Assembly: GCA_024710165.1 (NCBI GenBank)
Contig: JANJVG010000104.1
Span: 1-34,823, forward strand
DNA length: 34,823 bases
Direction of reading: 5' to 3'
Source: Burkholderiaceae bacterium
Lineage (GTDB): Bacteria; Pseudomonadota; Gammaproteobacteria; Burkholderiales; Burkholderiaceae_C
The position numbers and the translations under genes were made by a program. Below are positions 7,321 to 16,418 of this stretch, one piece after another. Every line of letters starts with the position of its first letter. Positions within the stretch are counted from its first letter, which is position 1. The notes below the pieces were generated by a model, which did no database searches, was not told the origin of the DNA, and saw only the letters and a program-made list of their open reading frames with translations.

Positions 7321-7397
7321 TTGCCCCCACGGTCGTGCACTGCGTGTCACTCCCTGCCCCGCGAGGGGGCCGCGTTTTGCCTTGGGGCGGTCCGACG
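7321..7397 (+). repeat. Family B interspersed repeat, upstream of parA
   Basis: GCCCCCACG, CCCTGCCCCGCGAGGGGGC and GCCTTGGGGCGGTCCGACGG appear in order. The same blocks occur in the same order inside copA (21041-21150). The copy fills most of the parA leader region, and CCCCGCGAGGGG is a short GC stem. Confidence 0.6.
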
Positions 7398-7443
7398 GCA
7401 AAACCGGTCTGATCGTTCGCGTGCATGGTTGTCATTGGATGGT

Positions 7444-8058
7444 TCATTTAGAGACCGCCAGCTTGATGCCGAAGCCGACAAGAAACAGGCCCGCCACTTT
7501 TTCGAGCATGCGGGCCACACTGGGGTTGGCACGCATGCGCTCGGCCAGGCGGTGCGTGAGCATGACGACGATGAAGCCGTAGGCCAAGGTGAGCAGCGCA
7601 ATGGTCGCGGCCATCACGCCGAAGGTGAGCAGCCCCTGGTGGCGCGCCGGATCGACAAACAGCGGGAAGAACGCCATGTAGAACACGATGGCCTTGGGGT
7701 TGAGCAGGGTGATGAGCGCGGCCTGCCTGAAGTAGTGGCGCGGCTCGATGTTGAGGATGGGCTGGGCACCCGGCTTTGTCGTGAGCATCTTCAAACCCAG
7801 CCACGCCAGGTAAGCTGCGCCCAGCCACTGCACGGCATGGAACGCCGCCGGGTAGGCCGCCAGCAAGGCCGCCACCCCGGCCACCGCCGCCCACATCAGC
7901 ACCTGATCGCCCGCAATCACGCCCAAGGTGGCCGCCAGGCCGCCGCGCACGCCCCCCTTGCTGGTGGAGGTGATGAGCGCCAGATTGCCCGGCCCGGGAA
8001 TGGCCAAAAACAACACGATGGCGGCCACGAAGGCGCCGTAGTCTGCAATGCCGAACAT
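7444..8058 (-). CDS. LysE-family translocator
   Basis: The 204-residue protein has six hydrophobic segments and the LysE/RhtB N-terminal pattern. FLAIPGPGNLALITSTSKGG near residues 20-40 matches the family's PGPN region. TLLNPKAIVFYMAFFPLFVDP near the middle matches the LNPK motif. Members export amino acids or related small molecules; the substrate cannot be named. The ATG at 8058 has GAGG eight bases upstream, and the longer upstream open frame is antisense to the end of rsmG. It is on the same strand as rsmG, 58 bases downstream. Confidence 0.92.
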   Translation of the reverse strand: MFGIADYGAFVAAIVLFLAIPGPGNLALITSTSKGGVRGGLAATLGVIAGDQVLMWAAVAGVAALLAAYPAAFHAVQWLGAAYLAWLGLKMLTTKPGAQPILNIEPRHYFRQAALITLLNPKAIVFYMAFFPLFVDPARHQGLLTFGVMAATIALLTLAYGFIVVMLTHRLAERMRANPSVARMLEKVAGLFLVGFGIKLAVSK

Positions 8059-8116
8059 GTGGGATTCCTCAGAGGGCTGGAAGGTGCTGCGCGCGTATGC
8101 GGCGCGGAGCCCGAGT

Positions 8117-8806
8117 TTACGCGACCGCTCCGCCCTGCCCCGCGCCGCTCGGTGTGGACGGCCGCATCCAGACGATGCAACGCTCGGCCTCCAGCCCCGG
8201 CACCTGGAGATGTTCCACGTGAAACACATCGATTTCGGGAGGCAGAACAGCCAGTTCGTCCTCCGGGTGCTTGCCCTTCATCGCCAGCCAGACACCGTGC
8301 GGCGCCAGCGCGCTGCGCGACCAATGGGTGAAATCCACCAGCGAGGCAAAGGCGCGGCAGCTCACCACATCGAACGGCGTGGTCAAGGTTTCCACGCGCG
8401 CATGCACGCCGTGCAGATTGGGGAGCTTCAGCGCCACTGCTGCCTGCTGGATGAAGGCGGCCTTCTTGCCCACGGTATCCACGCAGCTCACATCCACCTC
8501 GGGACAGCAAATGGCAAACACCACCCCGGGCAAGCCGCCGCCCGAGCCCACGTCGAGCAGGCGCACGGGCGCAGGCAGCCCGGCTTGCGCCACATGGCGG
8601 CGCAGCGGCCCCACGGCGGCCAGGCTGTCGAGCAGGTGGTGCGTGAGCATCTCCTGCGGGTCGCGCACGGCCGTGAGGTTGTAGACCTTGTTCCACTTCT
8701 GCAGCAGCGCCAGGAACTCCATCAGACGTTGGAGCCGCGCCTCATCAAGCCCCAGTGCCAGCGCCTCGGCCCCTGCACGCAGGCGCTCCATCAGCACATC
8801 GCTCAT
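8117..8806 (-). CDS. rsmG: 16S rRNA (guanine527-N7)-methyltransferase RsmG
   Basis: The 229-residue GidB-type methyltransferase carries [20 protein letters not shown] and [10 protein letters not shown] near the N-terminus. The SAM motif [17 protein letters not shown] follows, then [10 protein letters not shown] with its conserved arginine. It methylates N7 of G527 in 16S rRNA. Its ATG overlaps the mnmG stop by four bases (ATGA), the classical gidA-gidB arrangement. A parS-like site lies inside the gene near the 3' end and is read as VFHVEH. The tail after PPEIDVF is slightly longer than in E. coli RsmG. Confidence 0.96.
   Translation of the reverse strand: MSDVLMERLRAGAEALALGLDEARLQRLMEFLALLQKWNKVYNLTAVRDPQEMLTHHLLDSLAAVGPLRRHVAQAGLPAPVRLLDVGSGGGLPGVVFAICCPEVDVSCVDTVGKKAAFIQQAAVALKLPNLHGVHARVETLTTPFDVVSCRAFASLVDFTHWSRSALAPHGVWLAMKGKHPEDELAVLPPEIDVFHVEHLQVPGLEAERCIVWMRPSTPSGAGQGGAVA
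8211..8226 (+). other. parS: parS site 1 (15/16 match)
   Basis: TGTTCCACGTGAAACA differs from the canonical ParB site TGTTTCACGTGAAACA at one base. It lies within the rsmG reading frame and is translated in part as FHVE. Confidence 0.85.
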
Positions 8807-10767
8807 GCGGCCACCCCGTCGTCGGCGCGGGCAAAGCCCTTGAAGCCGCCCTTCTTCAGGTGCACCATCAGCAGCGAGATCGCCGCCGGGGTGACGCCCG
8901 AAATGCGCGAGGCCTGGCCCAGCGTTTCGGGCCGGTGCTTCTGCAGCTTCTGCCGCACCTCGATCGACAGCGCCGTGACCTGCAGATAGTCCAGCTCGTC
9001 GGGCAGGCGCAGCTTCTCGAAATGCGCGGCGCGTTCCACCTCACCCTTCTGCCGGTCGATGTAGCCGGAATACTTGGCCGCGATCTCCACCTGCTCGACC
9101 ACCGGCGCGCTCAGTTCGCCCAGCGTTTCACGTGAAACATCGGGCGACGCGTACTTGCCGCCATCCAGGGTCATCAGGCTGGCATACCCCACATCAGGGC
9201 GGCGCAGCAGCTCGAACAGGTTGTACTCGTGCTCGATGCTCTTGCCCAGCACCCGCTCGGACTCTGCCGCAGGCAGGTTGCGCGGGTTCACCCAGGTCGC
9301 TTTCAGGCGCTCTGTTTCACGTGAAACCGCATCGCGCTTGCGGCTGAAAGACTCCCAGCGCGCATCGTCCACCAAGCCCATGCGGCGCCCGGCTTCCGTC
9401 AGGCGCATGTCTGCGTTGTCTTCGCGCAGCTGCAGGCGGAACTCGGCCCGGCTGGTGAACATGCGGTAGGGCTCGGTCACGCCCTTGGTGATGAGGTCGT
9501 CCACCAGCACACCCAGGTAAGCCTCGTCGCGGCCCGGGAGCCAAGGGGCGTCGCCCCGGCACTGCAGCGCGGCGTTCAAGCCGGCGAACAGGCCCTGGGC
9601 CGCCGCCTCTTCGTAGCCCGTCGTGCCATTGATCTGCCCGGCAAAGAACAGGCCCTGGATCTGCCGCGTCTCGAAGCTGCTCTTGAGCGCGCGCGGGTCG
9701 AAGTAGTCGTATTCGATGGCGTAGCCCGGCCGCAGGATGTGGGCATTCTCCAGCCCCGGCATGCTGCGCACCAGTGCGTACTGGATGTCGAACGGCAGGC
9801 TGGTACTGATGCCGTTGGGGTAAAACTCGTGCGTGGTCAGCCCCTCAGGCTCCAGGAAGATCTGGTGGCTGTCCTTGTCGGCAAAGCGGTTGATCTTGTC
9901 CTCCACGCTCGGGCAGTAGCGCGGCCCCACCCCTTCGATCTTGCCGGTGAACATGGGGCTGCGGTCAAAGCCGCTGCGGATGATGTCATGCGTGCGCTCG
10001 TTGGTGTGCGTGATCCAGCACGGCACCTGGCGCGGGTGCATGGCCGCATGGCCCATGAAACTGAACACCGGCACCTGCCCTTCGTTGATGCCGCCGGGCA
10101 TGCCGTCGCCAGGCTGTTCGGTGCATTGGGAAAAGTCGATGCTGCGTCCGTCGATGCGCGGCGGCGTGCCGGTTTTCAGGCGCCCCTGCGGGAGCTTGAG
10201 CTCCTTGAGCCGGGCCGAGAGCGACACTGCGGGCGGGTCCCCTGCCCGGCCAGCGGCATAGTTGTTCAGGCCCACATGGATCTTGCCGTCGAGGAAGGTG
10301 CCCGCCGTCAGCACCACCGTGCGGCTGCGGAACCGGATGCCCACCTGCGTGACGGCGCCCACCACGCGATCACCCTCCACCATCAGGTCGTCCACCGCCT
10401 GCTGGAACAGCCACAGATTCGGCTGGTTCTCCAGCATGCGGCGAATGGCGGCCTTGTACAGAATGCGGTCCGCTTGGGCCCGCGTGGCGCGCACGGCCGG
10501 GCCCTTGCTGCTGTTGAGGATGCGGAACTGGATGCCGCCTTCGTCCGTGGCCAGCGCCATGGCACCGCCCAGCGCATCCACCTCTTTGACCAGGTGGCCC
10601 TTGCCGATGCCGCCGATGCTGGGGTTGCAGCTCATCTGCCCCAGCGTCTCGATGTTGTGCGTGAGCAGCAGCGTGCGGCTGCCCATGCGCGCTGCGGCCA
10701 GCGCGGCCTCGGTGCCGGCATGGCCTCCGCCTACGACGATGACATCAAATTCCTGGGGGTACAACAT
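8803..10767 (-). CDS. mnmG: tRNA uridine-5-carboxymethylaminomethyl modification enzyme MnmG
   Basis: The 654-residue FAD enzyme begins with [23 protein letters not shown], the dinucleotide-binding motif. It contains the family signature [22 protein letters not shown], then [16 protein letters not shown], and a C-terminal helical domain that contacts MnmE. With MnmE it installs the cmnm5 group at U34 of certain tRNAs. The ATG at 10767 has GGAG six bases upstream, and the upstream open frame lacks family similarity. Two parS sites lie in its coding sequence, both read as VSRET. It is the first gene of the minus-strand block and overlaps rsmG by ATGA. Confidence 0.97.
   Translation of the reverse strand: MLYPQEFDVIVVGGGHAGTEAALAAARMGSRTLLLTHNIETLGQMSCNPSIGGIGKGHLVKEVDALGGAMALATDEGGIQFRILNSSKGPAVRATRAQADRILYKAAIRRMLENQPNLWLFQQAVDDLMVEGDRVVGAVTQVGIRFRSRTVVLTAGTFLDGKIHVGLNNYAAGRAGDPPAVSLSARLKELKLPQGRLKTGTPPRIDGRSIDFSQCTEQPGDGMPGGINEGQVPVFSFMGHAAMHPRQVPCWITHTNERTHDIIRSGFDRSPMFTGKIEGVGPRYCPSVEDKINRFADKDSHQIFLEPEGLTTHEFYPNGISTSLPFDIQYALVRSMPGLENAHILRPGYAIEYDYFDPRALKSSFETRQIQGLFFAGQINGTTGYEEAAAQGLFAGLNAALQCRGDAPWLPGRDEAYLGVLVDDLITKGVTEPYRMFTSRAEFRLQLREDNADMRLTEAGRRMGLVDDARWESFSRKRDAVSRETERLKATWVNPRNLPAAESERVLGKSIEHEYNLFELLRRPDVGYASLMTLDGGKYASPDVSRETLGELSAPVVEQVEIAAKYSGYIDRQKGEVERAAHFEKLRLPDELDYLQVTALSIEVRQKLQKHRPETLGQASRISGVTPAAISLLMVHLKKGGFKGFARADDGVAA
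9124..9139 (+). other. parS: parS site 2 (15/16 match)
   Basis: CGTTTCACGTGAAACA differs from the canonical site at the first base only. It lies inside mnmG. Confidence 0.9.
9313..9328 (+). other. parS: parS site 3 (15/16 match)
   Basis: TGTTTCACGTGAAACC differs from the canonical site at the last base only. It is inside mnmG, 173 bases from site 2. Confidence 0.9.
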
Positions 10768-10901
10768 GAAAAACTCCGGGGCCGCAGAGCCAGCCCGTGG
10801 GCTGCGGCAAGGCAAAGGGTGGCCCGGCAACAACGCGCGGGCAAGGGGGCGATTTTCCCACCTTTGCCGCCGCCCTGCCGCACACCCGGGCACCCCCTGT
10901 C

Positions 10902-10917
10902 TGTTTCACGTGAAACA
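10902..10917 (+). other. parS: parS site 4 (perfect)
   Basis: TGTTTCACGTGAAACA is the exact 16-bp palindrome. It lies in the intergenic region between the divergent mnmG and FMN reductase genes. Confidence 0.95.
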
Positions 10918-10986
10918 ACGCTGCCGTAGCCAAGGTCTTGCCCCATGCGCAGGAAGCTTGCAAGCGGCCTGTGCTCCAATGCGCAC

Positions 10987-11568
10987 ATGACTCCCCTTCT
11001 TGTTTTTGCGGGCAGCACCCGCCAGCAATCCTTCAACCGCCGCCTGGCCCAGGTCGCCGCCAGCATGGCCCGTGAGGCCGGTGCCCAAGTCACCTTGCTG
11101 GAACTGGGCGACTTCGACATCCCGCTCTACAACGCCGACCTGGAAGCGCGCGGCACCCCGGCCGACGTGCTGCGCCTCAAGGAGGCGCTGCACGCCCACC
11201 CCGCCTGGATCATCTGCTCGCCCGAGTACAACGGCAGCTACACCGCGCTGCTCAAGAACACCATCGACTGGGCATCGAGCCCCGTCCAGGGCGACCCGGT
11301 CTGGCAGGATGGCACGCGCGCTTTTCGCGGCAAGGTGGTGGGCATGCTCAGCGCTTCGCCCGGCGCGCTGGGCGGCCTGCGCTCGCAAAGCCACCTGGCA
11401 CCGCTGCTCATCAACCTTGAATGCTGGCTCGCGCCCAAGGCCTTCGCCCTGGGCCAGGCGGGCGGCGCCTTCGACGACAACGGCGCCCTGGTGCAGGACG
11501 CCCACCGCGAGCGCGTGCACGGCGTCATCGAACAGGTGCTGTGGGCCTCCGGGCGCCTGCAGGGCTGA
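10987..11568 (+). CDS. NAD(P)H-dependent FMN reductase family protein
   Basis: The 193-residue flavodoxin-like protein starts LLVFAGSTRQQSFNRRLA, the FMN phosphate-binding loop. It carries the family hallmark SPEYNGSYTALLKNTIDW at about residues 78-95. It would reduce FMN, quinones or similar acceptors in the cytoplasm. I chose the ATG at 10987; an ATG 14 codons upstream adds residues unlike the family. It diverges from mnmG. A family A repeat starts right after its stop. Confidence 0.9.
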   Translation: MTPLLVFAGSTRQQSFNRRLAQVAASMAREAGAQVTLLELGDFDIPLYNADLEARGTPADVLRLKEALHAHPAWIICSPEYNGSYTALLKNTIDWASSPVQGDPVWQDGTRAFRGKVVGMLSASPGALGGLRSQSHLAPLLINLECWLAPKAFALGQAGGAFDDNGALVQDAHRERVHGVIEQVLWASGRLQG

Positions 11569-11638
11569 TGATTTTGAATGAAATCGGCATCCAGCGCATA
11601 TGCAGCACGCGTCTCCAGCTATTAACTCAATAGCATAT
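11569..11638 (-). repeat. Family A interspersed repeat between FMN reductase and ykgJ-like gene
   Basis: On the minus strand the stretch contains TAATAGCTGGAGACGCGTG, then CATATGCGCTGGATGCCGATT, matching the left and right halves of family A. It fills the whole gap between the two genes and reaches the ATG of the downstream one. Confidence 0.6.
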
Positions 11639-11897
11639 GGACTGCCGCCCTGACTGCGGAGCCTGCTGCACCGCGCCCTCCATCAGCTCCCCCATCCCCG
11701 GCATGCCGCAGGGCAAGCCGGCCGGAGTGCGCTGCGTGCAACTGGGCGAGAACGAGCGCTGCCGCATTTTCGGCCACCCCGATCGCCCCGCCGTCTGCGC
11801 GCAGCTCCAGCCCTCGGCCGAGATGTGCGGCGCCTCGCGCGACCATGCCCTGCACTACCTCGACCAGCTCGAACGCCTGACCCGGCCCGGGCCCTGA
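11637..11897 (+). CDS. YkgJ-family cysteine cluster protein
   Basis: The 86-residue protein opens [15 protein letters not shown] and has further cysteines at [21 protein letters not shown] and EMCG. This CxxxCxxCC plus spaced-Cys pattern defines the YkgJ/UPF0153 group, thought to bind zinc or an Fe-S cluster; the function is unknown. The start ATG lies at the edge of a family A repeat and no clear ribosome-binding site precedes it. Translation may therefore depend on the upstream FMN reductase transcript. Confidence 0.85.
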   Translation: MDCRPDCGACCTAPSISSPIPGMPQGKPAGVRCVQLGENERCRIFGHPDRPAVCAQLQPSAEMCGASRDHALHYLDQLERLTRPGP

Positions 11898-11974
11898 ACC
11901 CCTGCACGGGCAGAGCCATTGCAGGCGGCATACGATAGCGGGCAAGACATTTCTCCAACCCCTGAATGGTCACC

Positions 11975-12580
11975 ATGAAGCTCTATTACTCCCCCGGCGC
12001 CTGCTCGCTCTCGCCCCACATCGTGCTGCACGAAACCGGCCTGCCCTTCACCGCCGTGCTGGCCAGCACCAAGACCAAGAAGCTGCAGGACGGCACCGAC
12101 TTCTACACCATCAACGAACTGGGCTACGTGCCCGTGCTGGAACTGGACAACGGCGAGCGCCTGCGCGAAGGCCCGGCCATCGTGCAATACCTGGCCGACC
12201 AGGTGCCCGGCAAAAACCTGGCCCCCGCCAACGGCAGCATGGAGCGCTACCGCCTGCAGGAATGGCTGACCTTCATCGGCACCGAACTGCACAAGGGCCA
12301 CAGCCCGCTGTTTACCCCCGGCACGCCCGAAGACTACAAGCCCCGGGTGCGCGAGCAACTGCTCAAGCGCTTTGGCTGGGTCAACCAGCAGCTTGCAGGC
12401 AAGGACTATCTGCTGGGCAGCTACAGCGTGGCCGACGCCTACCTCTACACCGTTTCCAACTGGGGCCAGTACGTGGGGGTCGATCTGTCGGGCTTCGCCA
12501 ACCTCGTCGCCTTCCGCCAGCGCATGGAGCAGCGCCCCGCCGTGCAGGCCGCGCTGCGGGCCGAAGGCCTGCTCAAGTAA
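11975..12580 (+). CDS. gstA: Glutathione S-transferase (beta-class-like)
   Basis: The 201-residue protein begins MKLYYSPGACSLSPHIVLHE. Tyr, Ser and Cys fall in the positions seen in beta-class bacterial GSTs, where the cysteine (residue 10) contacts glutathione. GYVPVLELDNGERLREGPAIVQYL is the cis-proline and Glu/Ser glutathione-binding part of the thioredoxin fold. A helical C-terminal domain with a YSVADAYLYTV core motif follows. An ATG three codons earlier is an alternative start. A decayed relative of this gene lies at 16023-16252. Confidence 0.93.
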   Translation: MKLYYSPGACSLSPHIVLHETGLPFTAVLASTKTKKLQDGTDFYTINELGYVPVLELDNGERLREGPAIVQYLADQVPGKNLAPANGSMERYRLQEWLTFIGTELHKGHSPLFTPGTPEDYKPRVREQLLKRFGWVNQQLAGKDYLLGSYSVADAYLYTVSNWGQYVGVDLSGFANLVAFRQRMEQRPAVQAALRAEGLLK

Positions 12581-12597
12581 GGCCTGCGGCCAAAGAA

Positions 12598-12626
12598 GCG
12601 GGCTGCGCTGTGGACAGCGCGCCCGC
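12598..12626. terminator. Hairpin between convergent gstA and metallophosphoesterase genes
   Basis: GCGGGC-T-GCGCTG pairs with CAGCGC-GCCCGC around a TGGA loop, giving a 12-bp GC stem with one bulge. Its position between two convergent genes suggests a bidirectional terminator. No clear T-run follows on either side. Confidence 0.5.
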
Positions 12627-12631
12627 CGCGT

Positions 12632-14731
12632 TCAGGCCAGGCGCTTGAGCACCTCAGCCATCGCCGGGGTGAGCTGCTTGAACAGTTCTGCGTTGTAAGA
12701 GGCGCAGTACGGCACGCCGTCCACGGCACCGTATTCGATGCTCGGATCGGTGCTGCCATCCTGCGGCCGGGTGGGGTCCATGCTGTCCACCTGGAGCGTG
12801 GTTGCCGGAAGTTTCAAGCTCGCAATGTTGGATGCGTTGCCGTGCAAGTCGGTCTGCAGGATCTGGTGCTCGGCAATCGCACACTTGCGTGACATTGCGG
12901 CGGGCGTTCCTTCGGCCACCTCCGGGTCCACATTGACGGCCACAATGGAGACCGTGTCGTCGCTGTTGAGGTAAATCTCGAAGGTCCGGAACTGCTGCGG
13001 AAAATGCACCAGCGACGAGGTCTCCACCTGCCAGAAGCTCTTTTCGGGCACCAGCTGCCCACCCGGGTCGTAGGCCGGCAGGGCCTTGACCGTGTTCAGG
13101 TGGCGGTGGCCAGCCATCCACATCAGCAGGTTGGGCGTATCGTGCAGCTTCTGGATCAGCGCCGGCAGCGTGACCGCGTTGTCCATGACCGCATGGGGGT
13201 CGTTCTGCAAGGTCATCGCCTGGTTTTTCGGGTTCCACCATTCCATCAAACTACCGCTGGCGGCCACGGCAATCGGGATATGTGCGGCAATCACCATCAA
13301 CTGCTGGTTGGCCTGGCCGGCCTCCAGCTCGTCTTGCAACCACTTCCAGCGTGCGCCGTCCAGAAAACCATGGCCGTGGATGTCGTGCGAGCCGTCGTCT
13401 TCACGCTGGGTGTTGTCCAGCACGATGATCTTGAGCGGCACGTCCGCCCGGGGCACAAAGCTGTAGCAGGCAAAACCGTCCTCGCTGCGGCGCAAGGCCT
13501 CGGGCACCAGGCCAAAGCCGTGGCCCTTGGGCAGGGTGGTGGTGTTGAAAAATTCCGCAATCCACTCGCTGCGCAGCAGGGCGCGCCGGTGGGGGTCGGC
13601 GGCAACCTTGGGGGGCGATGCAAAGTTTTCCTTCTTGCCGGCGTACTTGATGGCGCCATACGGGCTGGCACCGTCGACGACACCCATGTAAAAGGTGTTG
13701 CCCACCACCTTGGAAATGGGGTCGTTCAGCGGGGTGGGCGAGGTGCCGGCCAGGCTGCTGGGCATGTCGTAAACGACCGGTGGCAAGGCCACGGGCTTGA
13801 CCACAGAGGCATTGGGAGTCAGCACATTGCCCACCGCCCACACTTGGTCGCTGACATAGCTTTCGCGCAGCCCCAGCGACGGATCGGCATCCACCGGCAC
13901 CGAGCCAATGAAGAAATGGTCGTGGTTGCCCAGCACCTGGTACCACGGGATGGCCTTGTTCAGGCCGACCGCCTGGAAGGGCTTCTGGAAGTCCACCGTG
14001 TCTTCGCCCAGATGGGCACCGGAGCTGGGCCGGATCGGTTGGCCGTCAAACACGTCGATGTACCAACGCACCTCGTTGTAGCGGCCACTGTCGCAGACAT
14101 CGCCCAGCGAGATGCCGAAATCGAACGGCGCCTGCTCGTGCATGGCATTGACGGTCTGGAGGGCCGCATCGAGCATCTGCGTGGTGTACGAAATCACCGG
14201 CGAGTAGATCGATGTCATCTTCGCACCACGCAGCGAATCGGCCTGCTGGATGTAGATCAGCTGGTTGGGCGCCTCTTTGTCCGTGATGTGGATGTCGGTC
14301 ATGGCAAAGAAGTGGGCCAGCTTCTTGCGCTTGGTCGCTGCGGGACGGTTTTTTGGATTGGCCAACAGGTCATAGCGCGGCACCACGGCCAGCCCCCGGC
14401 CCAGGCGGTATTGGCCGTAGCCAAATTGGTCGTAATCCTGTACCTGGCTCAGTTCGAGCGGGTGCAGGCCGGTGCCAGATCGGAGCGCCGTGGTCGGTTT
14501 CGGGAGGTCAAAGGCCAGCATCTGATCGGTCGTTTTCCGGACCTTCCGGGCATCGATCGGGTAACTCTGCAGCGCGTTGCCGCTGCCACAACCCGCCATG
14601 AGCGAGCTGGCAGAAAAGCCGGCCACGACACTGAACGAGTATTGAACGAATTGACGCCGACTCAGGCCCCTCGGGCCCGCGGCAGTTGCAAGGCTCGCTG
14701 CCGTCTCCGGTCTGAAATCCAACGGGTTCAT
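12632..14731 (-). CDS. Tat-exported metallophosphoesterase (TIGR03768-like)
   Basis: The 699-residue protein has a twin-arginine signal (SRRQFVQ, residues 24-30), a hydrophobic stretch, and a lipobox-like LMAGC ending at Cys48. It may therefore be exported folded and lipid-anchored. Calcineurin-type metal motifs follow in order: TDIH (145-148), GD (210-211), GNHDH (268-272), AAHIP and GHRHL. The length and wide spacing fit the TIGR03768 group of large phosphoesterases with no assigned substrate. AGGA precedes the ATG at 14731. It converges on gstA with a hairpin between. Confidence 0.88.
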   Translation of the reverse strand: MNPLDFRPETAASLATAAGPRGLSRRQFVQYSFSVVAGFSASSLMAGCGSGNALQSYPIDARKVRKTTDQMLAFDLPKPTTALRSGTGLHPLELSQVQDYDQFGYGQYRLGRGLAVVPRYDLLANPKNRPAATKRKKLAHFFAMTDIHITDKEAPNQLIYIQQADSLRGAKMTSIYSPVISYTTQMLDAALQTVNAMHEQAPFDFGISLGDVCDSGRYNEVRWYIDVFDGQPIRPSSGAHLGEDTVDFQKPFQAVGLNKAIPWYQVLGNHDHFFIGSVPVDADPSLGLRESYVSDQVWAVGNVLTPNASVVKPVALPPVVYDMPSSLAGTSPTPLNDPISKVVGNTFYMGVVDGASPYGAIKYAGKKENFASPPKVAADPHRRALLRSEWIAEFFNTTTLPKGHGFGLVPEALRRSEDGFACYSFVPRADVPLKIIVLDNTQREDDGSHDIHGHGFLDGARWKWLQDELEAGQANQQLMVIAAHIPIAVAASGSLMEWWNPKNQAMTLQNDPHAVMDNAVTLPALIQKLHDTPNLLMWMAGHRHLNTVKALPAYDPGGQLVPEKSFWQVETSSLVHFPQQFRTFEIYLNSDDTVSIVAVNVDPEVAEGTPAAMSRKCAIAEHQILQTDLHGNASNIASLKLPATTLQVDSMDPTRPQDGSTDPSIEYGAVDGVPYCASYNAELFKQLTPAMAEVLKRLA

Positions 14732-14924
14732 CTTTTTTCCTTTCTGTATCGGTTCCGGCGGCACAGCAGAACGTCAGCAACGCACCGGGATGTGCATGGC
14801 GCGCCAAGGCCATCAAAAAAACAGTGTATCGAGCCCCGGGTGGCGCGCAATGCATTGCATCAAGAGATGCCTGCCACGGCACCGCGCTACGGCAACATCC
14901 GCTGCCGCCACGCCAAACAGCGAC

Positions 14925-15071
14925 GCGAGTGATGAGGAATTTGCGAGGCTGCAAGCCGTATTCAGCGAGGCAGAAATCTCCGAGCTGGGGTTTGCCGTGG
15001 ACGTGATCAATGCCTGGAACCTGATCAACGCAGGCATGCGCGCGCCGATTCCAGAAGCACCGGCCGTGTAA
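14925..15071 (+). pseudogene. C-terminal fragment of an AhpD/carboxymuconolactone decarboxylase-like protein
   Basis: About 48 codons ending at a TAA (15069-15071) read FSEAEISELGFAVDVINAWN and then LINAGMRAP. This pattern, Ser-Asp/Glu-Glu-Ile-x-Glu-Leu and then a helix with NAWN, is typical of the C-terminus of CMD/AhpD-fold proteins. The N-terminal part with the CxxC active site is missing. The upstream sequence in this frame (from an ATG at 14790) is basic and unlike the family. It looks like the remnant of a deleted gene. Confidence 0.5.
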
Positions 15072-15077
15072 ATTTCA

Positions 15078-15132
15078 AGTCAAAATGACTGTTAGCGCTT
15101 ATCCAGCAAGCGCTGGAAGCTATCATTTTTAC
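15078..15132 (+). repeat. Family A interspersed repeat
   Basis: GACTGTTAGCGCTTATCCAG, CAAGCGCTGGAAGC and a T-rich tail form a clear copy, with AGCGCTT and AAGCGCT as the stem arms. It sits between the AhpD-like fragment and the aldolase gene. Confidence 0.7.
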
Positions 15133-15243
15133 AACTACGGCGCCTGCGATTGGCGCCTGTGTAGCCTGCCTGACAGCCGCCCGCGCACCATCGGCCTACA
15201 GTGGAGTCTCCCTCAATCAACACAGACAGCGGAGACACCCCCC

Positions 15244-16017
15244 ATGTTCAACATCCCCTCGCTGCAGGGCAGCGTCAGCCCCGAAGAATGGCAGCTGCGC
15301 TGCGACCTGGCCGCGTGCTACCGGCTCGTTGCGCTATACGGCTGGAGTGACCTGGTCTTCACCCACATCAGCGCCAAGCTGCCCGAGTCGGTGTCGGGCG
15401 CGGGCGAGCACCACTTCCTCATCAACCCCTATGGCCTGATGTTCGACGAGATCACGGCGTCGAGCCTGATCAAGGTGGACATGTTGTGCAACAAGCTGCA
15501 TGAATCGCCCTTCCCCGTGAACCCGGCGGGCTTTGTGATCCACAGCGCCGTTCACGAGGCCCGGCCCGAGGCGGGCTGCGTGTTGCACACCCACACACGC
15601 GCCGGCGTGGCCGTCAGCGCACAAAAGGGCGGCGTGCTGCCCATCAGCCAGCAAAGCACCTTTGTGCTGGGCTCGCTGGCCTACCACGAGTACGAAGGCG
15701 TGGCCTTCCGCGACGAAGAAAAGCCGCGCCTGCAGGCCGACTTAGGCGCGGCCAACTTCCTCATGCTGCGCAACCACGGGCTGCTCACTGTGGGCAAGAC
15801 AATTGCCGATGCGTTTTTGTCCATGTACACCTTCGAGAACACCTGCCGCATCCAGATCGACGCACAAGCGGGCGGCGAGCTGACGCAGGTGAACCCGCAG
15901 ATCGTGAGCGGCGTGGCCCAGGCCATGCGCGTGCAGACGGGCGGCCTGGGCGGCGCCTTTGCCTGGCCCGCGCTGCTGCGCAAGGTGCAGCGCACCCTTC
16001 CAGGCTACGACAGCTGA
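15244..16017 (+). CDS. Class II aldolase/adducin family protein
   Basis: The 257-residue protein shows the family core. LVALYGWSDLVFTHISAKLP lies near the N-terminus, VLHTHTRAGVAVSAQ holds the HxH metal ligands, and LRNHGLLTVGKTIADAF holds the third His. The residues place it with class II aldolases such as fuculose-phosphate aldolase, but single-domain relatives of this length mostly have no known substrate. The ATG at 15244 is chosen because similarity begins there; the open frame upstream runs through a family A repeat. A GST relic follows at once. Confidence 0.9.
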   Translation: MFNIPSLQGSVSPEEWQLRCDLAACYRLVALYGWSDLVFTHISAKLPESVSGAGEHHFLINPYGLMFDEITASSLIKVDMLCNKLHESPFPVNPAGFVIHSAVHEARPEAGCVLHTHTRAGVAVSAQKGGVLPISQQSTFVLGSLAYHEYEGVAFRDEEKPRLQADLGAANFLMLRNHGLLTVGKTIADAFLSMYTFENTCRIQIDAQAGGELTQVNPQIVSGVAQAMRVQTGGLGGAFAWPALLRKVQRTLPGYDS

Positions 16018-16022
16018 CGCGA

Positions 16023-16252
16023 CCCGTCCTGCTGCAGCGCCTGCAGTAGGTGGACAGCCAGCTCGCCGGCAAGCAATACCTGATGGACGACCAGTTCACC
16101 GTGGCTGACGGCTACCTTTTTGCCGTGACCAACTGGACCCAACCACCAAGCTCGACATCTCGGGCCTCGCGAACCTCGCGGCTTACCGTGAACGTGTGGG
16201 CGCGCGCCCCGCAGTGCAGGCGGCCATGAAGGCGGAAGGTTTGCTCAAGTAA
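16023..16252 (+). pseudogene. Glutathione S-transferase remnant (C-terminal part, stop and frameshift)
   Basis: Translation gives VLLQRLQ, a TAG at 16047-16049, then VDSQLAGKQYLMDDQFTVAD and an NWTQ segment. After a one-base shift it continues as KLDISGLANLAAYRERVGAR and ends KAEGLLK at a TAA (16250-16252). This aligns throughout with the C-terminal half of gstA at 11975-12580; the TAG replaces the Trp of RFGWVNQQLAGK. The N-terminal domain is absent. It is a dead paralogue or the scar of a deletion. Confidence 0.85.
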
Positions 16253-16289
16253 CGCCCACAGCTATGGACGCGCACTGAAAAGTACAAAT

Positions 16290-16349
16290 CCGTTCACGCT
16301 GCGCTTGTCGAAGCGCCGCGCAAGGCTTCGACTGGCTCAGCCCGAAGGG
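16290..16349. repeat. REP-like imperfect inverted repeat
   Basis: Two 26-base arms (16290-16315 and 16324-16349) match at 19 positions across an eight-base spacer. The core is CTTGTCGAAGC and GCTTCGACTGGCTCAGCCCG. It belongs to the TTCGAC-type extragenic palindromes common in betaproteobacteria. It stands between the GST relic and the end of the YbfB-type gene and could act as a terminator or an mRNA-stabilising hairpin. Confidence 0.65.
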
Positions 16350-16418
16350 TTCGGAGGATGCAACATAAATCCGCATGAGGCGCGGCCTCACGGTGCAGGC
16401 ATTGCACGTTGCGCGCCG

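Noticed and set aside
8200-10990. Replication origin oriC in the parS region
   Set aside because: No cluster of DnaA boxes (TTATCCACA-like) or AT-rich unwinding element was seen, and dnaA is absent. parS shows proximity to the origin only.
13004-14932. Long plus-strand open frame (642 codons) antisense to the metallophosphoesterase
   Set aside because: The opposite strand has a signal peptide and five metal motifs in order; the plus frame has no recognisable features.
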